Positions 17,293 through 25,654 of a stretch of 64,000 bases of DNA are shown one piece after another (position 1 is the first letter of the stretch; every line of letters begins with the position of its first letter). The notes beneath the pieces were generated by a model. The model was not told the DNA's origin. It ran no database searches and saw only the letters and a list, made by a program, of their open reading frames with translations. The DNA is from Burkholderia sp. Bp9142 (GTDB lineage: Bacteria > Pseudomonadota > Gammaproteobacteria > Burkholderiales > Burkholderiaceae): NCBI RefSeq assembly GCF_003853415.1, contig NZ_QTPP01000044.1, forward strand, positions 1-64,000. Reading direction: 5' to 3'. The position numbers and the translations under genes are program-made.

Positions 17293-17976
17293 CTACGCAT
17301 CCGCCCACTTCCTCAACAGGTTGTGATAAATCCCCGTCAATGAAATGACCATCGGATCCTTCGCGCCTTTTTCCGCGGACAGCGCCTGAATCTGCGTATC
17401 GAGCTGAAACAGCAGCGTGCGATCGCCATCGTCGCGCACCATGCTCTGGATCCAGAAGAACGACGCGACCCGCTCGCCGCGCGTAACAGGCGTCACCCGA
17501 TGCAGGCTCGACGCCGGATACAGCACGAGATCGCCTGCCGGCAGCTTCGCGCGATGCACGCCATACGTATCTTCCACGCACAGCTCGCCGCCGTCGTACG
17601 CATCGGGCTCCTCGAGAAACAGCGTTGCCGACAGATCGCTGCGCACGCGAAAATCCGTGCCGCGCAGCAGCCGGATCGCGTTGTCGACATGCGTGCCGAA
17701 CGTCTCGCCGCCTGAATAGCGATTGAACAGCGGCGGAAACACCTTCAGCGGCAGCGCCGCCGAAAAGAACAGCGCATGTCGCGCGAGCGCATCCTGGATC
17801 GCCTCGCCAAGCGCACGCGCGACGGGCGAGCCTTCCGGCAACTGCCGGTTGCGTTTCGCCAGCGCGGACTGCGCGCCGGACGTCGCGTTGCCGTCGACCC
17901 AGTCGGCGGTATCGAGCATGTCGCGGCATTGCGCGACCTGTGCCTTGGTCAGCACGCCGGGGATATGAAGCATCAT
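17293..17976 (-). CDS. piuC: Fe(II)/2-oxoglutarate PKHD-type hydroxylase PiuC
   Basis: This 227-residue oxygenase belongs to the PiuC/YbiX family associated with siderophore uptake. The iron ligands are present as H96 and D98 (THVDNA) and H159 (SLHRVTP), and R169 should hold 2-oxoglutarate. A C-terminal extension follows, as in YbiX. ATGATG starts are in frame; the start at 17976 matches the usual length and overlaps the stop of the Sel1 gene by four bases. Its substrate is unknown in the family. The order receptor, Sel1 protein, PiuC recalls Pseudomonas PA4514-PA4516, where all three sit together. Confidence 0.93.
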   Translation of the reverse strand: MMLHIPGVLTKAQVAQCRDMLDTADWVDGNATSGAQSALAKRNRQLPEGSPVARALGEAIQDALARHALFFSAALPLKVFPPLFNRYSGGETFGTHVDNAIRLLRGTDFRVRSDLSATLFLEEPDAYDGGELCVEDTYGVHRAKLPAGDLVLYPASSLHRVTPVTRGERVASFFWIQSMVRDDGDRTLLFQLDTQIQALSAEKGAKDPMVISLTGIYHNLLRKWADA

Positions 17977-18728
17977 GATTCGCATTCCATGCCGCGAGAC
18001 GGCAACTGCAGTGCCGCCGCGCGCAACGCAGCGAGCGGCGACGACGCAAGATACGCGTGCATCTTCGCGACGAACGCAGGGGTGGCGGTGGCCGGCACAC
18101 GCGCGAGCCAGGCGAGTGCCTCGTCGATGCGCCCGCGCTCGGCGAGCAGCCGCGCATAGTTGAACTGGCCGCGAAAATCGCCGGCCTCGGCCGCTCGGCG
18201 ATAGTGGTCGAATGCGGTGTCGGCATCGACGGCCACGACCCAGCCATCCTCGTAGAAGCCGCCGATCAGGTTGATCGATTTCGCATGGCCGAGCGCGGCC
18301 GCACGGCGAAACCAGTCGAGCGCGGCGGCGCGGTCCGCGTCGACGCCGTTGCCGAGCGCGAGCGCCGTCGCGTAGTTGTACATGCCCCAGTGGAGCCCTG
18401 CCTGCGCGGCGAGCCGGTACCAGTACACGGCCACCGGCGCGCACGCGGCCGTGCCCCAGCCGAGCTCGTAGCAGCGGCCGAGCATGTTCATCGCCATCGG
18501 GTGGCCGGCTCGCGCCGCGTGCCGGAACCAGCCGAATGCGGCGGCCGGATCGCGCGCGACGCCATGCCCGTCGAGCAGGTACTGTCCATAGACGGCCTGT
18601 GCGTCGACGATCCCGTTGTCGGCGGCCGCCGCGACCCACGCGGCGGCGCGTTCGGGCGGCCCGGCCAGGATGGCGGCGAACTCGCGCGGCGACACCGACG
18701 CGAGCGCCTTCAGCGATACGGCCTCCAT
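17973..18728 (-). CDS. Sel1-repeat protein of the iron locus
   Basis: This 251-residue protein is built from about five Sel1-like repeats of roughly 36 residues (for example DAQAVYGQYLLDGHGVARDP and PMAMNMLGRCYELGWG). Each repeat forms a helix pair suited to protein-protein contact. There is no signal peptide, so it is probably cytoplasmic. It lies three bases after the TonB receptor stop and overlaps piuC by four bases, so the three genes form one coupled operon. It resembles the Sel1 protein beside piuC in Pseudomonas; its exact job is unknown. Confidence 0.88.
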   Translation of the reverse strand: MEAVSLKALASVSPREFAAILAGPPERAAAWVAAAADNGIVDAQAVYGQYLLDGHGVARDPAAAFGWFRHAARAGHPMAMNMLGRCYELGWGTAACAPVAVYWYRLAAQAGLHWGMYNYATALALGNGVDADRAAALDWFRRAAALGHAKSINLIGGFYEDGWVVAVDADTAFDHYRRAAEAGDFRGQFNYARLLAERGRIDEALAWLARVPATATPAFVAKMHAYLASSPLAALRAAALQLPSRGMECES

Positions 18729-18731
18729 CGA

Positions 18732-20975
18732 TCAGTAGCGCGCGTTCAGCGTGACGAACGCGGAGCGGCCCGGCGCGATCGACGCGTAGTGCGACGGATA
18801 GGCCTGATCGAAGTACGTGCGATTGAACAGGTTGTTGACGTTCAGCTGCAGGTCGAGCTTCTTGTTGATCCGGTATTGCGCCATGGCATCGAAACGCCAG
18901 TACGACGGCACCGCGCGCAGGTTCGCGGGATCGCCGAACACTTCCGACATGTAGAACGCGCCGCCGCCGACGGTGAATTTCGGCGTCACGTCGTAGTTCG
19001 ACCACATCGTCAGGCTGTGCTTCGGCGTGTTCGGGAACCGGTGGCCGTCGTTCGCGGCGTCCTTGCCGTTGTTGCGCAGCTCGCTCTTCATGTACGTATA
19101 GCCGCCGAACACCTGCCACTGCCGGGTGATCTGGCCGGCGACGCCGAGCTCGAGACCTTGCACGCGCTTGTTGCCGACCATCGCGTACTGGTTGTTCGGC
19201 AGCGTCACGCGCGCATTCGTCGTGTCGATCTGGAACAGCGCGCCGGTCAGCGACAGCGTGTCGTTCAGCACGTTCCACTTCGTGCCGAGCTCGATGCTGC
19301 GATTCTTTTCGGGTGCCATCTGATCGGCATTCGGCCCGACGCCGCCGCGGCCCGGCGTGAGCGACTGCGTTTCGCTGCCTTCGCCGAGCAGCATGCCGGC
19401 CGGCGTCGACGACGTCGCATACGACGCGTAGATGCTGCCGTTCCGCGCGGGCTTGAACACGAGGCCGGCCTGCCAGTTGAAGAGCGTGTCGTCGCGCGTG
19501 TAGGTCTTGCCGCCGTTCGCGCGGGTGTCGGTGAAGCGGGTCGAGTAGTCGTCGACGCGCACACCGGCGTTCACCTGCCAGCGCGGCGTGAGCTCGATCG
19601 TGTCGAAACCGTAGATCGACTGGGTCGTGGTGCGCGCATGCGCATAGTCGTTGTTGCGCGTGACGGAACCGGCCCACGGGTCGTTCGGGTTCGGCGACCA
19701 CAGGCTCGTGCAGTTGTAGCCCGACGGCGCGCCGATGCCTTTCCGGCAGATCGTGCCCTTGTCGGTCGCGACCGTGTACGAATCGCGCTTGCCCCATTCG
19801 CGCGACAGCTCGATGCCGGTCGTGAAGCCGTGCTTGAACGGGCCGGTGCGGAATTCGCCGAACAGTTCGGTCAGGTTCGCGAGACTGTTGATCGAGCTGT
19901 TGCGGTTGTTGTTGCGGCGCCAGACCTTGCCGTTGACCACGTTGCCCTGGCTGTCGTCCGGCTGCGTCCAGATATAGTCCTGCGTCGATTCCGTGTAGCG
20001 CGTGGTGTTGCGCACCGTCAGCCCCGGCGTGATGTCGTGCTCGATCTTGATCGTGCTGATGTCCGACGTGGTCTTGCGGAAGTCGCGGTCGATCAGGCCG
20101 TAGAAGTTGTGGCGGTCGACGGGCGCCGGATAGATCGTGTCGACGTTCGCAGGCTTGTTCGACGTCGTGTAGAAGTACGGAATGCCGCCGTCGGGCATGT
20201 CGTCGGTCGACAGGTGGTAATAGCTCGCGGTCACGCGCGTCGGCGTGCCGAGGCCGAACGCGATCGACGGCGCGACGCCCCAGCGCTCGTTGTTGACGGC
20301 GTCGCGGCCGGCGACGTCGTTGTTGTGGCTCATCAGGTTCAGGCGGAACGCGGCGTGATCGGCGAACTGCCAGTTGCCGTCGGCGGTGAAGCGGCGGTAG
20401 CGGTCGGTGCCGAGGCCCGCGCTCGCGGCGGCCGTTGTGCCGAGGTGCGGTGCTTTCGTGATCAGGTTGATGCTGCCGCCCGCGCCGCCGCGGCCGCCGT
20501 ACGCGCCATCGGAGCCCTTGGTGATCTCGACGCGCTCGGTGTTGAAGATCTCGCGCGTGGTCGCGCCCGTGTCGCGCATCCCGTCGACGAACATGCTGCC
20601 CTGCGTGTCGTAGCCGCGGATGAACGGGCGATCGCCGAGCGGGTTGCCGCCTTCGCCGGCGCCGAACGTGATGCCGGGCACGGTGCGCAGCGCTTCGGTC
20701 AGCGTCGCCGCGCCGCTGTTCCGGATCAGCTCCTGCGGGATCACGGTCACCGACTTCGGCGTGTCGACGAGCGGCGCGGTGAATTTCGCGGATGCGGAAA
20801 AGTCGGCCTTGTAGCTGTGCTCGGTCTTGCCCTGGATCTCGATCGGCGCGAGATGGCCCTCGGTGCCGACCGGGGCGGGCGGCGGCGTGCCGTCGGCGAA
20901 CGCAGGGCTCGCGGCGAGCACGCTGCACAGGGTGGTGAATTTGCCGAGCTTCAACTCTTCAGGACGGGACTTCAT
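18732..20975 (-). CDS. TonB-dependent siderophore receptor (Fiu/PiuA type)
   Basis: This 747-residue outer-membrane receptor imports a ferric siderophore, probably catecholate. A signal peptide of about 27 residues ends in SPAFA. A plug domain (about 55-170) carries TPKSVTVIPQELI and the FIRGYDTQGSMFVDGMRD segment. A 22-strand barrel follows and ends in FVTLNARY with the usual terminal aromatic residue. The start at 20975 gives the proper signal peptide. It leads the receptor-Sel1-PiuC operon, and a Fur-like sequence lies about 120 bases upstream. Confidence 0.94.
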   Translation of the reverse strand: MKSRPEELKLGKFTTLCSVLAASPAFADGTPPPAPVGTEGHLAPIEIQGKTEHSYKADFSASAKFTAPLVDTPKSVTVIPQELIRNSGAATLTEALRTVPGITFGAGEGGNPLGDRPFIRGYDTQGSMFVDGMRDTGATTREIFNTERVEITKGSDGAYGGRGGAGGSINLITKAPHLGTTAAASAGLGTDRYRRFTADGNWQFADHAAFRLNLMSHNNDVAGRDAVNNERWGVAPSIAFGLGTPTRVTASYYHLSTDDMPDGGIPYFYTTSNKPANVDTIYPAPVDRHNFYGLIDRDFRKTTSDISTIKIEHDITPGLTVRNTTRYTESTQDYIWTQPDDSQGNVVNGKVWRRNNNRNSSINSLANLTELFGEFRTGPFKHGFTTGIELSREWGKRDSYTVATDKGTICRKGIGAPSGYNCTSLWSPNPNDPWAGSVTRNNDYAHARTTTQSIYGFDTIELTPRWQVNAGVRVDDYSTRFTDTRANGGKTYTRDDTLFNWQAGLVFKPARNGSIYASYATSSTPAGMLLGEGSETQSLTPGRGGVGPNADQMAPEKNRSIELGTKWNVLNDTLSLTGALFQIDTTNARVTLPNNQYAMVGNKRVQGLELGVAGQITRQWQVFGGYTYMKSELRNNGKDAANDGHRFPNTPKHSLTMWSNYDVTPKFTVGGGAFYMSEVFGDPANLRAVPSYWRFDAMAQYRINKKLDLQLNVNNLFNRTYFDQAYPSHYASIAPGRSAFVTLNARY

Positions 20976-21091
20976 GGTGCGCTTCGACCTCGCGGTGTGG
21001 CCCCGGAAACGGCGCGCCACGGAAATGTGCACGCCGCCGGGAATTATTACGATTTGTTTTCAGGCGGCATTCTATGTAATTTATTCGCGAA

Positions 21092-21106
21092 TGAGAAGCG
21101 TTCTTG
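21092..21106 (-). promoter_or_regulatory. Putative Fur box of the iron operon
   Basis: TGAGAAGCGTTCTTG contains the inverted repeat AGAA-GCG-TTCT and sits in an AT-rich promoter stretch (21050-21110) upstream of the TonB receptor. It partly matches the 7-1-7 Fur consensus. The remainder of the 20976-21288 gap shows no gene. Confidence 0.4.
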
Positions 21107-21288
21107 TTAGCGTTTGCGAGGAGAATGTTGACGAATGTTGCGGAGGCTTCAGAGGCTTGCGTGGCGGGGAGAATGGCCGAGTATGAAGGCCTTGTCGAGC
21201 CGGCTACAGTAGTCGAGTCTTCACTCGTCCAAACTGACAGCAAGGTGATAGGATGCATGCATTGAAAGCAATTGTGGCGGGGTGCATC

Positions 21289-21528
21289 ATGCCTGTGATT
21301 ACCGTTCGAAATTTGCCCGACGAAGTGCATCGCGCGCTCCGGATCCGTGCGGCGCAACACGGCCGCAGTACCGAAGCCGAGGTGCGCGAGATCCTGGAGC
21401 AGGCGGTCCGGCCCGGCGGCCGGCCCAGGCTTGGAACGCTGCTGGCTGAAATCGGGCGGGAGGCGGGAGGATTCGATTTCGAGATGCCTCGTGACCGGGC
21501 GTCAACCGATCCGATGAGCTTCGAATGA
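21289..21528 (+). CDS. Type II antitoxin, FitA-like
   Basis: This 79-residue protein has an N-terminal ribbon-helix-helix DNA-binding fold (ITVRNLPDEVHRALRIRAAQHGRS) typical of FitA and some VapB antitoxins. A C-terminal toxin-binding region follows (LAEIGREAGGFDFEMPRDR). The ATG at 21289 was chosen because the RHH fold begins two residues later; upstream in-frame residues have no family match. Its stop overlaps the toxin start (ATGA). FitAB-type pairs bind their own promoter as a complex. Confidence 0.9.
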   Translation: MPVITVRNLPDEVHRALRIRAAQHGRSTEAEVREILEQAVRPGGRPRLGTLLAEIGREAGGFDFEMPRDRASTDPMSFE

Positions 21529-21944
21529 TCCTGGTCGATACCAACGTCATTTCCGAGCCGCTGCGGCGCGAGCCGAGCCAGGCCGTGATCGAATGGCTCG
21601 ACGCGCAGAACGTCGAGACGCTGTTTCTTGCGGCGATCAGTCTCGCGGAAATGCGCTTCGGCGTGGCCGCTCTGCCGGAAGGGCGACGGCGGGACTGGCT
21701 GCACCAAAGCATCGAGCAGCGCGTCGTGCCGCTGTTTCGCGGTCGAATCCTGCCGTTCGACGATGCCGCCACCAAAGCGTACGCGGGGCTTCGCGCGAAG
21801 GCCCGCGCTACGGGCAACGCGATGGCGTCTGCCGATGGCTTTATCGCCGCAACCGCCGCGGCAAACGGCTTGATCGTGGCCACACGCGACGTCGCGCCGT
21901 TCGAGGCGGCCGGCCTGCGCGTGATCGATCCGTGGGCCCGGTAA
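21525..21944 (+). CDS. Type II toxin, PIN-domain ribonuclease (FitB-like)
   Basis: This 139-residue PIN nuclease has the four expected acidic residues: Asp5 (LVDTNVISE), Glu42 (SLAEMRFG), Asp104 (SADGFIAATA) and Asp122 (TRDVAPF). Its length and the VDTNVISE start match FitB. It is translationally coupled to the RHH antitoxin. No lesion is visible, so the toxin should be active when free. Confidence 0.9.
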   Translation: MILVDTNVISEPLRREPSQAVIEWLDAQNVETLFLAAISLAEMRFGVAALPEGRRRDWLHQSIEQRVVPLFRGRILPFDDAATKAYAGLRAKARATGNAMASADGFIAATAAANGLIVATRDVAPFEAAGLRVIDPWAR

Positions 21945-21976
21945 TACCTGTCGGATTGCCCTGCGTCACCCGCGCC

Positions 21977-22009
21977 GAAAATGAAAACGCGCCGTGCGAG
22001 GCGGCGCGT
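21977..22009 (-). terminator. Rho-independent terminator after the HTH-ATCase gene
   Basis: On the minus strand ACGCGCCG and its inverse CGGCGCGT (plus-strand 21987-21994 and 22002-22009) form an 8-bp stem with a 7-base loop. A T-rich stretch, TTTTCATTTT, follows. It lies about 75 bases after the stop of the gene ending at 22082. Confidence 0.75.
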
Positions 22010-22081
22010 CGTGCGTGACGTCAGCGTGCGCGGCCCTCGAACAAAAGTGTTCAAGTGCAGCCGCGCGGCACCGGATGCGGG

Positions 22082-23377
22082 TCAATCAATCCCGTGAAAC
22101 ACCGCATCCTCCGGCCCGAGGTACGCCGGCGGGCGCCACGTCGCGTCGCGCATCGAATGCTGGACGAGGTTCTCGACGCCGAGCAGCACCGCGAAGATTG
22201 CCATCCGCACCGGAATGCCGTTGTCGGTCTGCCGGAAGATCGCGAGGCGCGGATCGCGGTTCAGGTCGACCGACAGGTCGTTCGCGCCGGGCCGGCTGTC
22301 GCGCGGCAGCGGGTGCATGATCAGCGTGTCGGGCTTGCAGGCGGAATCGACGAGTGCCTGGTTGATCTGGAAATCCGGCGTGTACCCTTCGAACGACTCG
22401 TCGGTGAAGCGCTCCTTCTGGATCCGCGTCGCATAGACGACGTCCGCGCCGCGCAGCCCGGCCGCGAGGTCGTTCGTCTGCTCGATCACATGGCCGTTCG
22501 TCGCGATCTGGTCGATGATGTACGCCGGCATTTCGAGCGTCGGCGGCGACACGAGCGTGAACTTCAGCCCGCGGTACAGCGCGAGCAGCTTGACGAGCGA
22601 GTGCACGGTGCGGCCGTATTTCAGGTCGCCGACGAGCGCGATATGTGCGCCGTCGACGATCTTGCCGAGCCGCGAGAACTCGCGCTGGATCGTATAGAGA
22701 TCGAGCAGTGCCTGGCTCGGGTGTTCGCCCGGGCCGTCGCCGCCGTTGATCACCGGCAGGTTGGTCGCGCGCGCGAATTCGGCCACCGAGCCTTTCTCGG
22801 GGTGGCGGATCACGAGCGCGTCGACATAGCCGGCCATCACGCGGCTCGTGTCGTAGATCGATTCGCCCTTGGCCATCGACGAGAACGTGAAGCCGGTCGT
22901 GTCGCACACCGAGCCGCCGAGCCGGCAGAAGGCCGCGCCGAACGACACGCGGGTGCGCGTGCTCGCCTCGAAGAACAGGTTGCCGAGCACGGCGCCTTCG
23001 AGCACGCGCGAGATCTTGTGGCGGCGCGCGATCGGCTGCATCACGTCGGCGACGCGGAACAGCGCCTCGACCGAATCCCGCGAGAACTGGTCCACCGAGA
23101 TCAGCTGCGGCTTGCCTTCGAACAGGAATTGCTTCGCGAGCCCCTGTTTGTCTACGCTTTGCGTATAGTCCCCGCCGTCCGGTGCCGCGCGTTCGACGAT
23201 TTCCGACACGAACCGCTCGACGATCTCGGGCATGCCGCGCGATTCCTGCGAGTCGTCCGGCAATAGCCAGGTGTCCAGCGCGCGGCGGCTCACGCCGATG
23301 CGGTTCGCGAACGTTTCGCGGGTCATGTTCAGGCGGCGCATCGCGTCGCGCAGGAAGGCTTGCTGGGGAACGGTCAT
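22082..23377 (-). CDS. Aspartate carbamoyltransferase with N-terminal helix-turn-helix
   Basis: This 431-residue protein joins carbamoyl phosphate to aspartate in pyrimidine synthesis. The catalytic part (about 75-410) keeps all signature residues: STRTRVSF (139-146), the SSMAKGE loop (167-172), HPSQALLDLYTI (219-230), GDLKYGRTVHSL (250-261), ATRIQKERF (316-324) and MHPLPR (354-359). The first 65 residues are extra compared with the usual length of about 310. They contain an XRE-like HTH (about 10-38, LNMTRETFANRIGVSRRALDTWL). The GDLKYGRTVHSL and RIQKER motifs are those of E. coli PyrB, but no PyrI partner is adjacent. The start at 23377 precedes the HTH; a perfect inverted repeat lies in the promoter. 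Confidence 0.92.
   Translation of the reverse strand: MTVPQQAFLRDAMRRLNMTRETFANRIGVSRRALDTWLLPDDSQESRGMPEIVERFVSEIVERAAPDGGDYTQSVDKQGLAKQFLFEGKPQLISVDQFSRDSVEALFRVADVMQPIARRHKISRVLEGAVLGNLFFEASTRTRVSFGAAFCRLGGSVCDTTGFTFSSMAKGESIYDTSRVMAGYVDALVIRHPEKGSVAEFARATNLPVINGGDGPGEHPSQALLDLYTIQREFSRLGKIVDGAHIALVGDLKYGRTVHSLVKLLALYRGLKFTLVSPPTLEMPAYIIDQIATNGHVIEQTNDLAAGLRGADVVYATRIQKERFTDESFEGYTPDFQINQALVDSACKPDTLIMHPLPRDSRPGANDLSVDLNRDPRLAIFRQTDNGIPVRMAIFAVLLGVENLVQHSMRDATWRPPAYLGPEDAVFHGID
23151..23167. promoter_or_regulatory. Second copy of the ATCase operator-like sequence, inside the gene
   Basis: TCTACGC-TTT-GCGTATA lies within codons that link the HTH and catalytic parts of the ATCase gene. It matches 13 of the 14 arm bases of the promoter site at 23399-23415. 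The two sites are about 250 bp apart, a workable distance for a DNA loop or roadblock. Confidence 0.45.
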
Positions 23378-23396
23378 CGGCGGCACCCTGGTGGAA

Positions 23397-23417
23397 AATA
23401 TACGCGGTGCGTATATT
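23397..23417. promoter_or_regulatory. Perfect inverted repeat in the ATCase promoter
   Basis: AATATACGC, a 3-base spacer GGT and GCGTATATT form a perfect 9-bp inverted repeat 20-40 bases upstream of the ATCase start. The AT-rich arms overlap the likely promoter. It is a strong candidate for autoregulation by the HTH carried by the enzyme. Confidence 0.6.
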
Positions 23418-23581
23418 AGTTCGCGTGCTGACGAAGTCAAGGAAAATCTGTTCGACCGGCTGTGTGGCGCGCGGCGGTCGTCTCCGTATAATCAGGTCAG
23501 GCCCCGTGTCCTGCGCGCCGCAGGGCGCCCCGCCTCATCCGATTCGCCCGGTCGGGCTTGTTGATTCGAAGGAGAGTGAGA

Positions 23582-23716
23582 ATGACGCGTACGATTGCTG
23601 CAATGCTGCTGGTGGTGACCGCCGCGCTCGCCGGTTGCAATACCGTTGCCGGCATGGGGCAGGACATTTCGAAGGGTGGCCAGGCAATCAGCGATACGGC
23701 TGAGAAGGCCAAGTAA
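23582..23716 (+). CDS. Entericidin-type small lipoprotein
   Basis: This 44-residue protein has a lipoprotein signal with lipobox LAGC (about 16-19), giving a mature lipidated peptide of about 26 residues (CNTVAGMGQDISKGGQAISD at its start). This is the entericidin A/B pattern. AAGGAGAGTGAG lies just before the ATG, and a strong terminator follows within 70 bases, so it is a monocistronic highly expressed unit. Entericidins are small membrane lipoproteins linked to stress and cell lysis in other bacteria. Confidence 0.9.
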   Translation: MTRTIAAMLLVVTAALAGCNTVAGMGQDISKGGQAISDTAEKAK

Positions 23717-23743
23717 GAAGCTGCCGGATTCCGGAATGCAGAA

Positions 23744-23789
23744 GGCGCCGGCCTGCCCCGCGATTGCGGGGCGGCCCGGCGCCTTTTTT
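23744..23789 (+). terminator. Rho-independent terminator of the entericidin gene
   Basis: GGCGCCG (23744-23750) pairs with CGGCGCC (23777-23783), with an additional inner CCCCGC/GCGGGG stem. Six Ts follow (23784-23789). This is a textbook terminator. Confidence 0.92.
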
Positions 23790-23817
23790 CGTGGTCGCGG
23801 TGAACGTGGAGGCGGCG

Positions 23818-24366
23818 TCAGGCGCTTTCCACGAATGCGTAACGGCCTTCGACCTTGCGCGGCGTGAACCAGCCGAAGTCGGGGAACAGCCGGTTGCGGA
23901 CGAACCACACGTAGCCCACCAGGATGACCGTCACCCCGAGGCTCGGCAGTGCCGACGACGGATCGTGGCCGAGATCGGCGATGGTCTTCGGCAGTTGCAG
24001 CAGCGACAGGATGATGAACGCGTGATACGCGCCGACGCGATGGGTCGCGAAGCCCCAGATGAACAGCAGCGACAGCGGCACCGTCAGTGCGAGGAACAGC
24101 AGCGAGGCGCCTCTGCTGAGTCCGTCCGCCAGGAGGAGATAGGCGAGCCAGACGCTGATCGCCAGTTGCGCGATGCCGAGCCCGATCAGGATCCGGGTGT
24201 GCACCTTGTTCTTTCTGCACAGCTCGGGGTCGGGGTGCGACGCGATCAGGCGCGCGAGCACGCGATCCTTGAGGCCCTGCCCGGCCAGCTCGGCCAGCAC
24301 GTCGGCTTTCCTCGCGCCCGCGGACAGCAGCGCCGCGATTCTTGTCTTGGCTTCCTTCTTGTTCAT
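23818..24366 (-). CDS. Multi-pass membrane protein of unknown function
   Basis: This 182-residue protein starts with a soluble, Lys-rich segment (MNKKEAKTRIAALLSAGARK, about 1-55). About four membrane helices follow (from ILIGLGIAQLAISVWLAYLLL onward) and it ends FTPRKVEGRYAFVESA. The N-terminal part looks like a short helical bundle that could bind a partner. I do not recognise the family. The start at 24366 is the first ATG that leads into this helix. It converges on the entericidin gene across that gene's terminator. Confidence 0.8.
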   Translation of the reverse strand: MNKKEAKTRIAALLSAGARKADVLAELAGQGLKDRVLARLIASHPDPELCRKNKVHTRILIGLGIAQLAISVWLAYLLLADGLSRGASLLFLALTVPLSLLFIWGFATHRVGAYHAFIILSLLQLPKTIADLGHDPSSALPSLGVTVILVGYVWFVRNRLFPDFGWFTPRKVEGRYAFVESA

Positions 24367-24491
24367 GGCGATGCGGTTTATTGTTCGGTGGTGGTCAAAT
24401 GGCCCGGCCACGCGAATATTGCATCTTGCGCGACGATACGCAACGGTTTTGCCGCGCGTGGACACATTCCTGCAGTCGTCGCTCGCGCGGA

Positions 24492-25451
24492 TCAATCGGC
24501 AGCGGCCGATGTGGATGCCGCCGACCGCGTCGGCAGCCTCGACTGCGCGTCTGCTTCGCTTGCCGGTGGTTCACGTCGCCGCGTCGCGCCCACCCCCATC
24601 CCCGCGACGACGAGCGCGATGCCGAGCAGCCGCGTGCCGCCCAGCGTCTCGCCGAACAGCGCGACGGCGAACAGCACGGCCGTGACTGGCGCGACCGCCG
24701 TGAACAGCGCGGCTTCGGTGCCGCTCGTGCGTGCCGAACCCGCATACCAGCACAGGTAGCCGAGCACGGTCGGCACCAGTGCGTAGTACGCGATCGCCGA
24801 CATCGCGCCGACGGTCCAGCCGGTCGTCAGTGCGTGCCATTCGAACGCGGCCGGCACCAGCGCGAGCATGAAGCCAAGACCCGACATCGCCGTCGACAGC
24901 ACGAGCGGCGGCAGCGGCGCCGCCAGCCGCCGGTTGAGCAGGATGAACACGGCCTCGCATGCGACGGCTGCCAGCACCAGCGCGTCGCCGGCGAGCGTCC
25001 GCAGCGACGGCATCGCCTGGCCGGGTGCGAACGTGACGAACAGCACGCCGGCGGTGGCAAGCGCGGCCGCGCTCCAGTCACGCGGCGTCTGCGGCTCGCG
25101 CAGCACGACCGCCGCGATCAGCGTCGACATCGCCGGCAGCGTGCCGAGCATCACACCGGCGTCGACCGGCGACGACAGCGCCGTGCCGCTGATCAGCAGC
25201 ACCGTATAGCCGACCCCGCCCGCCGCGGCCTGGACGACCAACAGCACGGCGTCGCGCGCGGAGATCCGCGGCCATCGCATTCGCTGCGCACGCATCAGCG
25301 CGTACAGCAACGGGGTGGCGATCAGGAAGCGCAGCGCGGTGGCCGCGAACGGCGGCAGGCCGTCGGCCGCGAGGCGGCTCGCGATGACGGTGCTGCCGAC
25401 GCCCGCCATCGCGGCGGCGAGATAGAGATAGCCGATCAGTCGTGTCTTCAT
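24492..25451 (-). CDS. EamA/DMT-family exporter
   Basis: This 319-residue transporter belongs to the drug/metabolite superfamily. It has ten predicted membrane helices in two EamA repeats, beginning LIGYLYLAAAMAGVGSTVIA, with the second repeat from about 155. The final 30 residues are a charged, disordered tail (TRRREPPASEADAQSRLPTR). Members export amino acids, metabolites or toxic compounds. It lies downstream of, and in the same direction as, an AraC regulator (25655-26449), which may control it. Nearby in-frame ATGs at the start make the first few residues uncertain. Confidence 0.9.
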   Translation of the reverse strand: MKTRLIGYLYLAAAMAGVGSTVIASRLAADGLPPFAATALRFLIATPLLYALMRAQRMRWPRISARDAVLLVVQAAAGGVGYTVLLISGTALSSPVDAGVMLGTLPAMSTLIAAVVLREPQTPRDWSAAALATAGVLFVTFAPGQAMPSLRTLAGDALVLAAVACEAVFILLNRRLAAPLPPLVLSTAMSGLGFMLALVPAAFEWHALTTGWTVGAMSAIAYYALVPTVLGYLCWYAGSARTSGTEAALFTAVAPVTAVLFAVALFGETLGGTRLLGIALVVAGMGVGATRRREPPASEADAQSRLPTRSAASTSAAAD

Positions 25452-25654
25452 GCGCCGCATCATCGCGTGCCGCGGCGTGGGCGTCTTGAACGAAATTGCA
25501 GCGGTGAAGGCGAGTGGAACGGGCGCGTGGCAGGGTGCGCGTCCGATATTTTCCGGATGGCTGCAAGCGCCGCCGGCAAGAGCCGCCGATACCGAACGGC
25601 AACGATCGGCGTCGTCGAGCCCGCGGCCGCTGCGCGGTGGCCGGGAAGCCCGCG

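Noticed and set aside
18057..21110. 1017-codon open frame antisense to the TonB receptor operon
   Set aside because: It covers three well-supported minus-strand genes and has the composition of an antisense shadow.
25571..25654. Terminator between the EamA and AraC genes
   Set aside because: GC-rich complementarity is present, but I found no stable stem followed by Ts; operon read-through from AraC to the exporter remains possible.
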